Below, one piece after another: positions 47,585-56,897 of a stretch of DNA of 64,000 bases. The stretch's first letter is position 1. Each line of letters begins with the position of its first letter. The notes beneath the pieces were generated by a model that was not told the DNA's origin, did not search any database, and saw only the letters and a list, made by a program, of their open reading frames with translations. The stretch is taken from assembly GCF_018141185.1 (NCBI RefSeq), contig NZ_CP058560.1:620001-684000 (forward strand). Direction: 5' to 3'. Position numbers and translations under genes: made by a program. Source of the DNA: Methanobacterium alkalithermotolerans (GTDB lineage: Archaea > Methanobacteriota > Methanobacteria > Methanobacteriales > Methanobacteriaceae).

Positions 47585-47968
47585 ATGACCAAAATAAATG
47601 AAATATATCGTTGTAATGTATGCGGCAATATAGTAGAAATGGTCCATGCAGGTGTGGGTGAACTAATATGCTGTGGGCAGCCTATGGAACTATTAATTGA
47701 AAGGCAAACTGATGTGGGTCCTGAAAAACACATACCTATCATTGAAAATACCAAAAAAGGGATTAAAGTTAAGGTAGGAGAAGTGCCACACCCTATGGAA
47801 GAAAATCATTATATTGAGTGGGTAGAATTAATTATAGATGGTAAAACCTACCGTGAATTCTTAGAACCTGGAGATGATCCGGAAGTAGAATTCAATTTGA
47901 ATATTTCGGAAGATTCAGACCTGAAAGTCAGAGAATACTGTAATATTCATGGATTGTGGCATTCTTAA
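47585..47968 (+). CDS. desulfoferrodoxin (superoxide reductase, 2Fe type)
   Basis: Reduces superoxide to peroxide without forming O2; the peroxide can then go to the rubrerythrin encoded upstream. The 127 residues hold center I, a desulforedoxin-like FeCys4 site (Cys10, Cys13, Cys29, Cys30), and center II with His49, His69, His75, Cys119 and His122. The center II Lys (EKHIP) and Glu next to the first His are present. Co-transcription with rubrerythrin is likely (25-nt gap), and a strong T-rich terminator follows. Confidence 0.95.
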   Translation: MTKINEIYRCNVCGNIVEMVHAGVGELICCGQPMELLIERQTDVGPEKHIPIIENTKKGIKVKVGEVPHPMEENHYIEWVELIIDGKTYREFLEPGDDPEVEFNLNISEDSDLKVREYCNIHGLWHS

Positions 47969-47997
47969 AAAAAATAAATTAATGAAAATCCCCAATA

Positions 47998-48078
47998 TAT
48001 TTTTTTATTTTTTTAATACTATCTGCACAACTAAAAAAATATAATAACCTCTTTTTTTATTGTTTTTTAATTTTTTAT
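47998..48078 (+). terminator. T-rich terminator of the rubrerythrin-superoxide reductase operon
   Basis: Several runs of six to eight T residues occur within 80 nt after the stop codon, the usual form of archaeal termination signal. Confidence 0.55.
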
Positions 48079-48117
48079 TAAATTTTTATTATTAGTTTTG
48101 AGAGTGTCAGCTCACCA

Positions 48118-48126
48118 TTTATATAT
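48118..48126 (+). promoter_or_regulatory. TATA box of the lipoprotein gene
   Basis: TTTATATAT lies about 130 nt before the ATG at 48256. Another TATA-like stretch (TGTATATATG, about 48145-48154) is equally plausible, so the exact promoter is uncertain. Confidence 0.35.
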
Positions 48127-48255
48127 CTTAATAGAAATTAATAGTGTATATATGGTAAATAGAAAATGTTCAGATTGTTGGGAGAAAATAAAAAAAGTAA
48201 ATTTTTACTTCTAATAAATAGTCATTAGAAACTAGAACATAACTTAAGTGGGAAA

Positions 48256-48750
48256 ATGAAAAGCAAATTAACTGTCTTTATAACTCTTATATTGATTACT
48301 TTCATTTTTGGTTGCATACAATCAGATGTAAGTAGTATTGAGGAGTTAATACCCCAGATTAATGACCATTTAAAAAAGGGTGATGAGCATTATAATCAGG
48401 CAGCCCAGGATTTGAATAACTTCAATATAGATAATGCTATAGCCAATTCAAATCAAGCCACCAATGAATTTAATATGGCCCGATCTTCAGCTTCAGAAGC
48501 ACTGATTTATGCCCAGAATTCAGAGGACAATGTATTCATCCAGTACATAGAACTGGCAGTTTTGGAAATTGACGCCAAATTAAATGCGACTTCTGAACTT
48601 AGAAGTGCCGCCCAGTCTTTCCAGAGTGGTAGAAATCAAACTGGAAACACTAATTTGAAAATGGCCAATGGTTTGATGCAGGATGCATTGAAGTATCAAA
48701 AAGAAAGGGAAGCCCTGGTAAGTCAAAACCCTGCAAAATTTAAGGCCTAA
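48256..48750 (+). CDS. lipoprotein with helical external domain, unknown function
   Basis: A 164-residue protein with a lipoprotein-type leader: basic start, hydrophobic core, then FIFGCIQ with Cys20 as the likely anchored residue. The mature part is almost wholly alpha-helical, rich in Ala, Asn and Gln, with repeated AxxxANSNQA-like heptads suggesting a coiled-coil or helical bundle. No family is recognised. AAGTGGG precedes the ATG. It stands alone with long gaps on either side. Confidence 0.6.
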   Translation: MKSKLTVFITLILITFIFGCIQSDVSSIEELIPQINDHLKKGDEHYNQAAQDLNNFNIDNAIANSNQATNEFNMARSSASEALIYAQNSEDNVFIQYIELAVLEIDAKLNATSELRSAAQSFQSGRNQTGNTNLKMANGLMQDALKYQKEREALVSQNPAKFKA

Positions 48751-48829
48751 TAAAAAAATCAGCTTTTTTATAATTTTTACAGAAATATGAATAATAGATT
48801 AATTAATTTCACCATTAAAGAGGGAAAAA

Positions 48830-51016
48830 ATGAATAAAGCTTGTATAAGTTGCAAAGGAAAAGGTTATAAAATTATAGATCATAAAACATGTGATGCATG
48901 TGATGGTACTGGATTAAAGGACACTATGGATGTAAAAGGTCATTTTAAAGGAGTTAATACTCAAGCCCGGCAAAAATTTGATTTAGATCAGGACCAGGAT
49001 GTTCCCTGTGATAAATGTAAAGGTAAGGGGGAAATTGAAATCAAAGAAAGTTGCCCATCCTGTGACGGAAAAGGAGAAATAAATGTCTGCCGTGAATGTG
49101 GTAAGGTGCTTAAGGATAGATCAGATTATTGTTCCCAGTGCCAGAAAAAAGAGATAATCTATGTTCTGCACCCCGCCTGTGAGATGAGTGATCTGGAGGT
49201 AGGATCCACTTACAAGGGCCGAATAACCCGGGTAGAAAAATACGGAGTTTTTGTAAGTTTAAATAATCAGGTCTGGGGTTTAATGCGTACGGGAATGCCC
49301 GGACATAAGGTGGGGGATAATATTTTCGTGAAAGTGGCTGAATTGAAACCACAAAGAGGGGAAGTAGATTTAGGACCTGCCACCTTTAAAGGAGAATATG
49401 AACTGGTGAACTTAAAAAAGAACCTGGCCCGAACTAAAATTGATGATATTACCAGTAAAACCATGGGCAAAACAGTGCGTATTGTGGGTGAAGTTATTCA
49501 AATCCAGCAAACTTCTGGACCCACCATCTTCACCATCTCCGATGAAACCGGAACCACATGGTGTGCGGCCTTTGATGAACCCGGAGTAAGGGTTTACCCC
49601 CATATAAATGTGGAAGACATAGTGGAAGTGATGGGTGAAGTGAATATGCACAGTGGTAAGATTCAAATTGAATCAGAGTCCATTGATTTACTTGAAGGTG
49701 AAGAAGCATTAAAAGCCCGTGAACTAATTGACCAGGCCATTGATGAGAGAGCTGAACCAGAAAAAACCAATTTTTTAATTGAGAGTGATACTTTAAACAG
49801 GTTGAAGCCTACTATGAGGAATGCTGCTAAAGCCATCCGCAGAGCTGTTCTGGATGGGCGATCTATCCTGGTAAGACACCATGCTGATGCGGATGGTATC
49901 TGCGCAGGAGTAGCTATGGAAAAAGCTGTGATTCCCCTTTTAAAAGAAATTAACGCTGATAGTGATGCCGAATGGCATTATTTCAAAAGAGCCCCCAGTA
50001 AAGCTCCTTTCTATGAATTAGAAGATGTGGTAAAGGATTTATCATATGCCTTAGAAGACCTGGAACGTCATGGCCAAAAATTGCCCCTGATAGTTCTACT
50101 GGATAATGGATCCACCGAGGAAGACATCCTGGCATTGATGAAAGCCAAAATTTATGACATTGAAATCGTGGTTATTGATCACCACTTCCCGGGAGAAGTT
50201 AAAGAGGGGAAAGTAGAGGTGGATGAATACGTGGATGTCCATGTGAATCCATATCTGGTAGGTGGAGATTCACAGATTACCGCCGGAGCATTATCTGTGG
50301 AAGTAGCCTGTATGGTGAACCCTGAAGTTCGGGATAAAATCCAGCATTTGCCTGGAATTGCGGCAGTGGGAGATCATGCCCATTCTAAAGAAGCAGAGCA
50401 GTACATTAAGCTGGCAGAAGAAAAGGGATATGATCTTGAAAATCTAGATCGGATAGCATCCTGTATTGATTTTGAGGCCTATTTCCTCCGTTTTATGCAT
50501 GGAAGGGGCATCATGGACACCATACTGGATTTAGAAAATCAGGAGAAGCATCCGGCCCTGATAAATGCACTGCACAATGAGTACCAGAAAAGAGTTAAAA
50601 ATCAATTAAAAGCCGCTCTACCAAATCTTAAGTCTCAGGATCTTCCTAATGGAGTACTATTCAATGTGCTTGATGTTGAAAAATACTCCCATCGATTTAC
50701 CTTCCCTGCCCCAGGTAAGACCTGTGGTTTTGTCCATGACCATATGGTACAGCAAAATGCAGAAGGTAAACCCATAATAACCCTGGCTTATGGTCCTGAT
50801 TTTGGAGTTATACGTGCCACAGACGAAGTAAATGAGATATATGGATTTAATCTTAATGAAATAGTCTGGAAACTGGCAGATAAAATTCCGGAAGCAGGTA
50901 TAGATGGTGGAGGCCATGAATGTGCCGGCTCACTCAAATTCCTGGAAGGACTCTCCACTGAAGTTTTAAGTGCATTTGCACAGGAAGTGTCCATTTTAGG
51001 GTCTGATGAAGAATAA
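48830..51016 (+). CDS. RecJ-like DHH phosphoesterase with DnaJ-type zinc, S1 and OB domains
   Basis: A 728-residue archaeal DHH protein related to RecJ/GAN nucleases. The N-terminus has four CxxCxGxG knuckles (Cys5, Cys21, Cys60, Cys75 as first residues), the pattern of the DnaJ zinc domain, then a further zinc ribbon (Cys87, Cys90, Cys101, Cys104). An S1-like domain (about 123-185) and an OB domain (about 213-290) follow. The DHH core carries HHADADG (350-356), DNGS (425-428) and DHH (450-452), and a DHHA1-like end has DGGGHECAGSLKF. Nuclease or nucleic-acid-linked function is likely; CMG-associated roles of archaeal GAN are known for relatives. Confidence 0.85.
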   Translation: MNKACISCKGKGYKIIDHKTCDACDGTGLKDTMDVKGHFKGVNTQARQKFDLDQDQDVPCDKCKGKGEIEIKESCPSCDGKGEINVCRECGKVLKDRSDYCSQCQKKEIIYVLHPACEMSDLEVGSTYKGRITRVEKYGVFVSLNNQVWGLMRTGMPGHKVGDNIFVKVAELKPQRGEVDLGPATFKGEYELVNLKKNLARTKIDDITSKTMGKTVRIVGEVIQIQQTSGPTIFTISDETGTTWCAAFDEPGVRVYPHINVEDIVEVMGEVNMHSGKIQIESESIDLLEGEEALKARELIDQAIDERAEPEKTNFLIESDTLNRLKPTMRNAAKAIRRAVLDGRSILVRHHADADGICAGVAMEKAVIPLLKEINADSDAEWHYFKRAPSKAPFYELEDVVKDLSYALEDLERHGQKLPLIVLLDNGSTEEDILALMKAKIYDIEIVVIDHHFPGEVKEGKVEVDEYVDVHVNPYLVGGDSQITAGALSVEVACMVNPEVRDKIQHLPGIAAVGDHAHSKEAEQYIKLAEEKGYDLENLDRIASCIDFEAYFLRFMHGRGIMDTILDLENQEKHPALINALHNEYQKRVKNQLKAALPNLKSQDLPNGVLFNVLDVEKYSHRFTFPAPGKTCGFVHDHMVQQNAEGKPIITLAYGPDFGVIRATDEVNEIYGFNLNEIVWKLADKIPEAGIDGGGHECAGSLKFLEGLSTEVLSAFAQEVSILGSDEE

Positions 51017-51132
51017 AAACTTATTATTCCTTTTTTAAAGATAAACCCGGCTCTCATCTTTTTTTATTTAAAAATAATTAACTAATTTTTAGCAATTTAT
51101 CCCCTGCATCAAATTAATTAAAAATAGGTAAT

Positions 51133-51768
51133 TTATTCTTTTTTATCCAGAATATCCTGATAATAAGCACAGTATTCACTAATAGGGCAAACCTCATGTT
51201 TAGGACTTATGGGTCGACAAATATCCTGACCAAACTGCACCAAAAGATCATTTAGTTCAATCCAGTATTTTTCAGGAAATATTTCTTCCAGCTTTTTTTC
51301 TGTTTCATCTGGATTTTTAGTATCCACCCACCCTATACGATTGGATATACGATGAACATGGGTATCTACCGGGATGGCGGGTTTATGAAAAGCAAAAACC
51401 AGAACACAATTGGCTGTTTTGCGCCCCACCCCTGGTAACTTAAGCAGTTCTTCCATTTTATCTGGAACCACTCCCTGATATTCATCTAAAAGTATTTGAG
51501 ATACTTCTTTAATTCTTCGGGATTTAACCCGATAGAATCCGGCAGGCTTGATGAGTTTTTCCAGATTATCCAGCCGAGCATGGGCAATATCCTCCATAGA
51601 GGGAAATCTGGAAAAAAGCTGAGCACTGGCATTATCTGTATTTTCATCTCGGGTTCTCTGGGAGAGAATAGTTCTAATCAAGACCCGATAAGGATCTCCT
51701 TCTTCAAAAATCCTTAATTTATAGAGTTCTTTTAATCGATTTAAAATTAAATCTATCCTTTCGGGTAT
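51133..51768 (-). CDS. nth: endonuclease III, start uncertain, variant iron-sulfur motif
   Basis: Bifunctional glycosylase/AP lyase for oxidised pyrimidines. The HhH motif LPGVGRKTAN with the catalytic Lys, and the Asp in PVDTHVHR, are intact. Conventional start codons give only 182 residues from a TTG at 51681, missing an N-terminal helix (PERIDLILNRLKELY) that the open frame encodes upstream. An ATA at 51768-51766 with GGAGGT six nt before it would give 211 residues; alternatively one missing A in the AAAA run would join the frame to the ATG at 51781-51783 region. The cluster motif reads Cys-x6-His-x2-Cys-x5-Cys (155, 162, 165, 171 in TTG numbering), one Cys replaced. Confidence 0.8.
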   Translation of the reverse strand: MPERIDLILNRLKELYKLRIFEEGDPYRVLIRTILSQRTRDENTDNASAQLFSRFPSMEDIAHARLDNLEKLIKPAGFYRVKSRRIKEVSQILLDEYQGVVPDKMEELLKLPGVGRKTANCVLVFAFHKPAIPVDTHVHRISNRIGWVDTKNPDETEKKLEEIFPEKYWIELNDLLVQFGQDICRPISPKHEVCPISEYCAYYQDILDKKE

Positions 51769-51846
51769 TTTATAACCTCCATTACCCTAATCCTGATAAA
51801 AATAGTATGTTGATGTTTAAACCATCAACTTGAATTGATATTAAAT

Positions 51847-52305
51847 TTATATCATGTCCAGCAGCCGTTCCAGGCCTTCCTGTAATCCTTGTCCCTGCAG
51901 GGCAATGGTAGGAATTATAGTTATATCAGAATCTAAATCCAGATTAGCCGAACCTGTATCCTGTTTATTGGCAAAGATCACATAAGGTACATTTTCTGAA
52001 TCCAGCTGATGGATAATTTCCCTTTCCATACTACTTACACCCCTGGAAATATCCACCACCACTATTGCCGCATCTATACCATTGTAGAGTATCTCTCTCA
52101 TGAAACGAAATCTTTCCTGACCAGGAGATGCAAAAAGATGTATTTTTTCTCCATTAACCCGAGTATTGCCATAGTCCATAGAAATGGTGGTGCCCCTGTA
52201 TTCCACTTTAACTTTTTTCTGGCATAAATTATCCAGAGTAGTGGTTTTTCCCGAATTATAATCCCCAAAGATTACAATTTTAGTTTCTTTCTTTTTTCCG
52301 TTCAT
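51847..52305 (-). CDS. small Ras-like GTPase (Srprb/MglA-like)
   Basis: A 152-residue stand-alone GTP-binding domain. The P-loop is GDYNSGKTT (near residue 14), switch I has a conserved Thr in RGTTISMDYG, G3 is SPGQERFRFM, and G4 is NKQD. Gln in the G3 motif suggests intrinsic hydrolysis. No membrane anchor is visible. Archaeal GTPases of this kind are of unknown function. The ATG at 52305 is preferred to 52341 because GAGGAT lies 6 nt upstream. Confidence 0.85.
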   Translation of the reverse strand: MNGKKKETKIVIFGDYNSGKTTTLDNLCQKKVKVEYRGTTISMDYGNTRVNGEKIHLFASPGQERFRFMREILYNGIDAAIVVVDISRGVSSMEREIIHQLDSENVPYVIFANKQDTGSANLDLDSDITIIPTIALQGQGLQEGLERLLDMI

Positions 52306-52359
52306 ACTCCCATCCTCAGGGTTTTTGAGAAATAAAATCAATAAAATTTTTTTACATGA

Positions 52360-52388
52360 TAACCAGAATTCTAATTTTAATCTGGTTA
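52360..52388. promoter_or_regulatory. 8-bp inverted repeat upstream of the GTPase gene
   Basis: TAACCAGA (52360-52367) and TCTGGTTA (52381-52388) form a perfect dyad with a 13-nt centre about 55 nt before the GTPase start. It may be an operator. Confidence 0.3.
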
Positions 52389-52495
52389 ATTTAATATGAT
52401 GAAGTTCGGGGATTATATAATTTTTGCTTTAGCTCTGCTTAATTTATTAAACCTTTAAGTGGGTTTAGTTTCTAGTTACCACTGTGGCTGTAAAA

Positions 52496-53770
52496 TTAGC
52501 CCTCTAATTTCATGCTGGTCCCTAAACGGGACATGGTTTGGGGAAAATCAGGAAAGGAAACATCGTATACCCCGGCATTTTCAATTGTTATTCCTACTTT
52601 AAGCCCCACTAAACTCAAAGCCATGACCAGGCGATGGTCCCCATGAGATTTAACCACTCCCGGATGAACTCCACCTTTAATAACCATTCCATCCTTTTTC
52701 TCCTGGACTTCCACTCCCAATCGAGATAGTTCTTGTGTACAGGTACTTATGCGATCTGTTTCCTTTAAGCGGGCATGTTCAACCCCACTAATAGTGGTTC
52801 TTCCTCTGGCCACAGCTCCCAGTGCAGCCACAGTAGGTAAAAGATCCGGGGCGTGGTTAAGATTCACATCAATGCCCTGGAGTTCACCACTGCCTTCCAC
52901 CTTTACTTCATCATTTCTAACCTTGATAGATGCTCCCATTTCCTGGGCTATATCCAGTATCAATTTATCGCCCTGTTTAGACTCTTTAAACAAGTTTTGA
53001 ATGGTTAAATCGCCTTCTAAAATAGACGCAGCAGCTATAAGATAAGAAGCAGAAGAATAGTCTCCTTCTATGGTATAATCTGTGCCCTGGTAGGTCTGAG
53101 GATCCACCTGGAAGTAGTTATCATTTTCATCGTATTCCACTTTAACCCCGAATTTATTCATTACATCTCGAGTCATATCCACATAGGGCCGGGATATGAA
53201 ATCTCCTTCTACTTTAAGTGAGATTCCCTCTTGGGATAGGGCTCCGGCGATTAGTAGTGATGAAATAAATTGAGAGCTAACATTTCCCCTGATGGACGTT
53301 GAACCACCGTTAAAACCTCCTCCCACTACAATAGGAGGTTTTCCATTACTTCTGGTAGAATAAGCATCCACTCCCAAGCCTTGCAGGGCATCTAAAAGAT
53401 CCTGCATGGGTCTGTTTCTCAAAGAATCATCCCCGGTGAAAACCGTGTAATTCGGTGCCAAAGCAGCAACAGAGGTCATCATACGCAGGGTGGTACCTGA
53501 ATTTTTAACATCCAGGACATCAGAAGGGGTTTTTAATTTTCCAGAACTACCCTCCACCAGCCAGTGTTTACCATGTTCCCTTATAGAACACCCCATTAAA
53601 CGGCAGGATTCCAGAGATGCCACAGTATCCTCTGATTTTAAAGGATATTTTAAAATAGAATTTCCTGTTGCTAATGCAGATATGATTATGGCACGATGAG
53701 TATAACTCTTGGAAGGTGGTGCCTTAATTTTTCCGGCTATATTTTGAGATTTTCCAACTATAAGTTTCAT
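52496..53770 (-). CDS. aroA: 3-phosphoshikimate 1-carboxyvinyltransferase (EPSP synthase)
   Basis: Joins shikimate-3-phosphate and PEP in aromatic amino acid synthesis. The 424-residue protein has the conserved PPSKSYTHRAIIISALA near the N-terminus, the NSGTTLRMM motif near residue 90, GNVSSQFISSLLIAG, HARLKETDR and SHGDHRLVMALSL, all typical. The next pathway enzyme, chorismate synthase, is encoded at 35475. It lies 90 nt downstream of valS on the same strand and may share its message. Confidence 0.96.
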   Translation of the reverse strand: MKLIVGKSQNIAGKIKAPPSKSYTHRAIIISALATGNSILKYPLKSEDTVASLESCRLMGCSIREHGKHWLVEGSSGKLKTPSDVLDVKNSGTTLRMMTSVAALAPNYTVFTGDDSLRNRPMQDLLDALQGLGVDAYSTRSNGKPPIVVGGGFNGGSTSIRGNVSSQFISSLLIAGALSQEGISLKVEGDFISRPYVDMTRDVMNKFGVKVEYDENDNYFQVDPQTYQGTDYTIEGDYSSASYLIAAASILEGDLTIQNLFKESKQGDKLILDIAQEMGASIKVRNDEVKVEGSGELQGIDVNLNHAPDLLPTVAALGAVARGRTTISGVEHARLKETDRISTCTQELSRLGVEVQEKKDGMVIKGGVHPGVVKSHGDHRLVMALSLVGLKVGITIENAGVYDVSFPDFPQTMSRLGTSMKLEG

Positions 53771-53860
53771 GAAATCACCTGAATCAAATTTTTTTATGAT
53801 TATAAAGTAAATTACGGGGCAAGAAGGAGTTTTAGTATCAACTAAAATATTTGAAGCTGA

Positions 53861-56515
53861 TTAAATAATTATTTCAATCACAATACCCTGGTTGAGATGT
53901 AATATATCCACCTTCTCCCCACTTTTACCTACGGCTTCTTTTTTCATGGAAATGTATTCTTCACTAATCTCATGACCCTCAATGGTTATTTTGCCCTCTT
54001 TTTCCAGAGCCGATGATATATCCTGCGGATCCTGAGACTGTAAATAAGATAAAATTTTAGGGGCATCACCTTTAAATTCAGGCCCGATTTTATTCATTAA
54101 GGGAGTGATTTCAACCACTTTTTCCTGAATATCCAGCTTACCACTATCCAGATTCAAGTTGGAAATACGTATGGTGCCTTTAATATCATCAATAAGTGGT
54201 TTTATAGTGGAAATCATAGCAGAAGACGAGGTGTAGATATTTGTTTCTTTTATGGTGGCATTCAAAGGCATTCCTTTAGATGATTTAAATCTTCTTAGAT
54301 CTCCTATTATTTCCACCCCTAGATTTCCAGTATCTTCCGCCATTGAGTCGATTAAGTCTACCTTGACTGCTGGCCATTCCATTTGATGAATGCTTTTATC
54401 AGAACTAAGGTGTTGATATACTTCATCAGAAAAGTGAGGTGTTATTGGTGCTAATAATTTAAGAGAGGTTTCAATCACTGTTTTTAAAGTATACTGGGCG
54501 GCTTCTTTAGATTTTAGATCATTATCATCGTTGTAAAGCCGGTATTTAACTGCCTCTATATACTCATCACAGAAATCATGCCAGATGAAGCGTTGAATAG
54601 GGTTTATTATCTGGGCAAAATTGTACTGTGCCATGGAAGAGCTTACGTCTTCTACCAGTCTATTTAATTTGGAAAGAATCCAGCGATCCATGGGTTTTAA
54701 ATTAGTGAGGTCCATGTCTGGAGTTTTGAATTCAAAAATATGCATGCTGATAAACCGGAAGGCGTTCCAGAATTTTCTTAAGAATTTGTAACCATATTTA
54801 ACATCTTTCCAGGCAAAGGGAACATCTGAGCCGGGTACACTATTGGAAGCCCATAGCCGGAGTGCATCTGCACCATAATCTTCCAGTACTGATTCAGGTG
54901 ATATGACATTGCCCCGGGATTTACTCATCTTATGTCCATCCTCCCCAAAGACCATTCCATTTATGACTATCTGATGGAATGGTTCCATACCAGTAAGGGC
55001 TTTGCTCCGTAGGGTGGTATAAAAAGCCCATGTACGGATAATATCATGACCCTGAGGGCGTAAGTCTGCTGGAAAATAATTTTTGAATTGTTCATCTGGC
55101 CAGCCTGCTATTACCAGAGGGGATATGGAACTATCCATCCAGGTATCCAGAACATCCTCTTCTGCCTGGAATGTGCTTCCTCCACACTGGCATTTCCAGG
55201 GAGGATTTACCTGGGTAGGGTCCACCGGTATCATTTCCGGGGTGGCCACATGGACTTCACCACAATCTTCACAGTACCATACGGGGATGGGTGTAGCAAA
55301 TATCCTCTGACGGGAAATGCACCAGTCCCAATCCATGGATCCCGTCCAGTTAAGTAATCTGGTTTTCATATGCTCGGGTATCCAATCCATGGCATCTGCA
55401 GCTTCTTCAACCTGATGAACCAGTTTTTTTACTGCTACAAACCATTGTTTTTTAACCAGGATTTCAATTGGTGATTTACATCTCCAGCACTGACCTACGT
55501 TCTGCTCCACCTTTTCCTTTTTAATCAGACATCCCTGTTTTTCCAGGTCTTTTATTGTTTTTTCCTTGCACTGGGAAAGAGTTAATCCCTCATATTTTCC
55601 AGCAGCAGAAGTCATGATACCCTGTTCATCAATGGCTTCGATGATGTCCAGATCATATCTATTAACCCATGAAACATCAGTTTTATCCCCAAAAGTACAG
55701 ATCATAACAGCACCTGTACCGAATTCTGGATCAACCTCACTATCCGTGATGATCTCAACTTTCTGTCCAAAAATCGGGACCTGGACTTTTTTACCTTTTA
55801 ATTCATGGTAACGATCATCTTCAGGATGTACTACCACTGCCACACAGGCAGATAGTAGTTCTGGACGGGTGGTGGCAATCATAACCCCTTTATCTGCATC
55901 TTCTGAGGGAAATTCCAGAAAATTTAAGAAAGTTTCATTTTCATTATATTCCACTTCTGCAAAGGCAATAGCAGTTTCACAGCGAGGACACCAGTTTACC
56001 GGATGTATTCCCTGGTAAATCAAACCCTGTTCTTTCATCTTTAAAAAAGAAAGCTGGGTTTTTTGCATGTATTCTGGAGTCATGGTGATGTATTCCCGGT
56101 TCCAATCCTGGGAAAATCCCATACTCTGCATCTGGTTTTTCATGGTGGCGATGTTATCACGGGTAAGATCAACACACATCTTTCTAAAATCTTCCCGGGA
56201 AACATCATTTTTCTTAATGGAATGGGTTTCTTCAACTTTAACCTCGGTAGGAAGACCATGACAATCCCAACCCTGGGGAAACAAAACATCAAAGCCATTC
56301 ATACGTTTGTAACGGGCAATTATGTCCATGAATACCCAGTTAAGTACATGACCAATATGTATGGATCCGGTGGGATAAGGAGGAGGAGTGTCAATTATGT
56401 AACGAGGTCGGGTACCATCACCAATAAAACGGTGCAGTTGATTTTCCTGCCATTTTTCCTGCCAAATTGATTCTTTTTTATGATCATAATCTTTTGGAAT
56501 GTTATCTGCTGTCAT
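53861..56515 (-). CDS. valS: valine--tRNA ligase
   Basis: Class I synthetase, 884 residues. The HIGH motif is SIHIGH (51-56) in PPPYPTGSIHIGHVLNWVF and the KMSKS loop is HKMSKSRGNV. The CP1 editing domain carries ATTRPELLSACVAVVVHPED, and the anticodon domain and a C-terminal extension follow. The Zn ribbon pairs (NWCPRCETAI; CEDCGEV; CQCGG) are of the archaeal kind. AGGAGAG lies 4 nt before the ATG. Normal length and motifs. Confidence 0.97.
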   Translation of the reverse strand: MTADNIPKDYDHKKESIWQEKWQENQLHRFIGDGTRPRYIIDTPPPYPTGSIHIGHVLNWVFMDIIARYKRMNGFDVLFPQGWDCHGLPTEVKVEETHSIKKNDVSREDFRKMCVDLTRDNIATMKNQMQSMGFSQDWNREYITMTPEYMQKTQLSFLKMKEQGLIYQGIHPVNWCPRCETAIAFAEVEYNENETFLNFLEFPSEDADKGVMIATTRPELLSACVAVVVHPEDDRYHELKGKKVQVPIFGQKVEIITDSEVDPEFGTGAVMICTFGDKTDVSWVNRYDLDIIEAIDEQGIMTSAAGKYEGLTLSQCKEKTIKDLEKQGCLIKKEKVEQNVGQCWRCKSPIEILVKKQWFVAVKKLVHQVEEAADAMDWIPEHMKTRLLNWTGSMDWDWCISRQRIFATPIPVWYCEDCGEVHVATPEMIPVDPTQVNPPWKCQCGGSTFQAEEDVLDTWMDSSISPLVIAGWPDEQFKNYFPADLRPQGHDIIRTWAFYTTLRSKALTGMEPFHQIVINGMVFGEDGHKMSKSRGNVISPESVLEDYGADALRLWASNSVPGSDVPFAWKDVKYGYKFLRKFWNAFRFISMHIFEFKTPDMDLTNLKPMDRWILSKLNRLVEDVSSSMAQYNFAQIINPIQRFIWHDFCDEYIEAVKYRLYNDDNDLKSKEAAQYTLKTVIETSLKLLAPITPHFSDEVYQHLSSDKSIHQMEWPAVKVDLIDSMAEDTGNLGVEIIGDLRRFKSSKGMPLNATIKETNIYTSSSAMISTIKPLIDDIKGTIRISNLNLDSGKLDIQEKVVEITPLMNKIGPEFKGDAPKILSYLQSQDPQDISSALEKEGKITIEGHEISEEYISMKKEAVGKSGEKVDILHLNQGIVIEIII

Positions 56516-56897
56516 ATGTCTCTCCTATTATGTTTTAGGTAATTTATTTTGAATAATAACCTCATCAAGGGATTTAAGCTCCCGGGATAAATTTTCAGGT
56601 GAAAATTTAGAAACCTGTTGATTGAAGCATAACAACGATTTATTTAATTATTTTAAATGCATGTCTAAAATTAATACACGAAAATCTTTAGAAACACAAT
56701 ATTTCCTGGGCCGGTTTTTTAGTTCATCAAGCAATTAAAATAATATATAGGTTTTATTAAGTAAGTGATATATGTACTTGTATAAAAGCCCATATTAATA
56801 ATAATGGATAATGCCCTTTACCCCGGATATATCCAGATTAGTGTAAGTGAATTAAAATATTATTAAAAAATTAAGCTTAAATTTGACCTGGTGAAAA
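56516..56897. other. 382-bp gene-free gap
   Basis: Divergent region between valS and the small membrane protein gene. It contains a 10-bp palindrome GGATATATCC (56825-56834) that includes a TATA-like core about 65 nt before the next ATG. I see no supported RNA gene or frame. Confidence 0.5.

Noticed and set aside
52390..52450. ATGATGA upstream of the GTPase gene as a C box
   Set aside because: No CTGA box follows within guide distance and no second box pair is present.
56550..56740. Two TTGATGA sequences on the minus strand, possible second box C/D RNA
   Set aside because: The first base is T instead of a purine, and no CTGA box lies at the 10-14 nt distance needed; a CTGA occurs on the wrong side.
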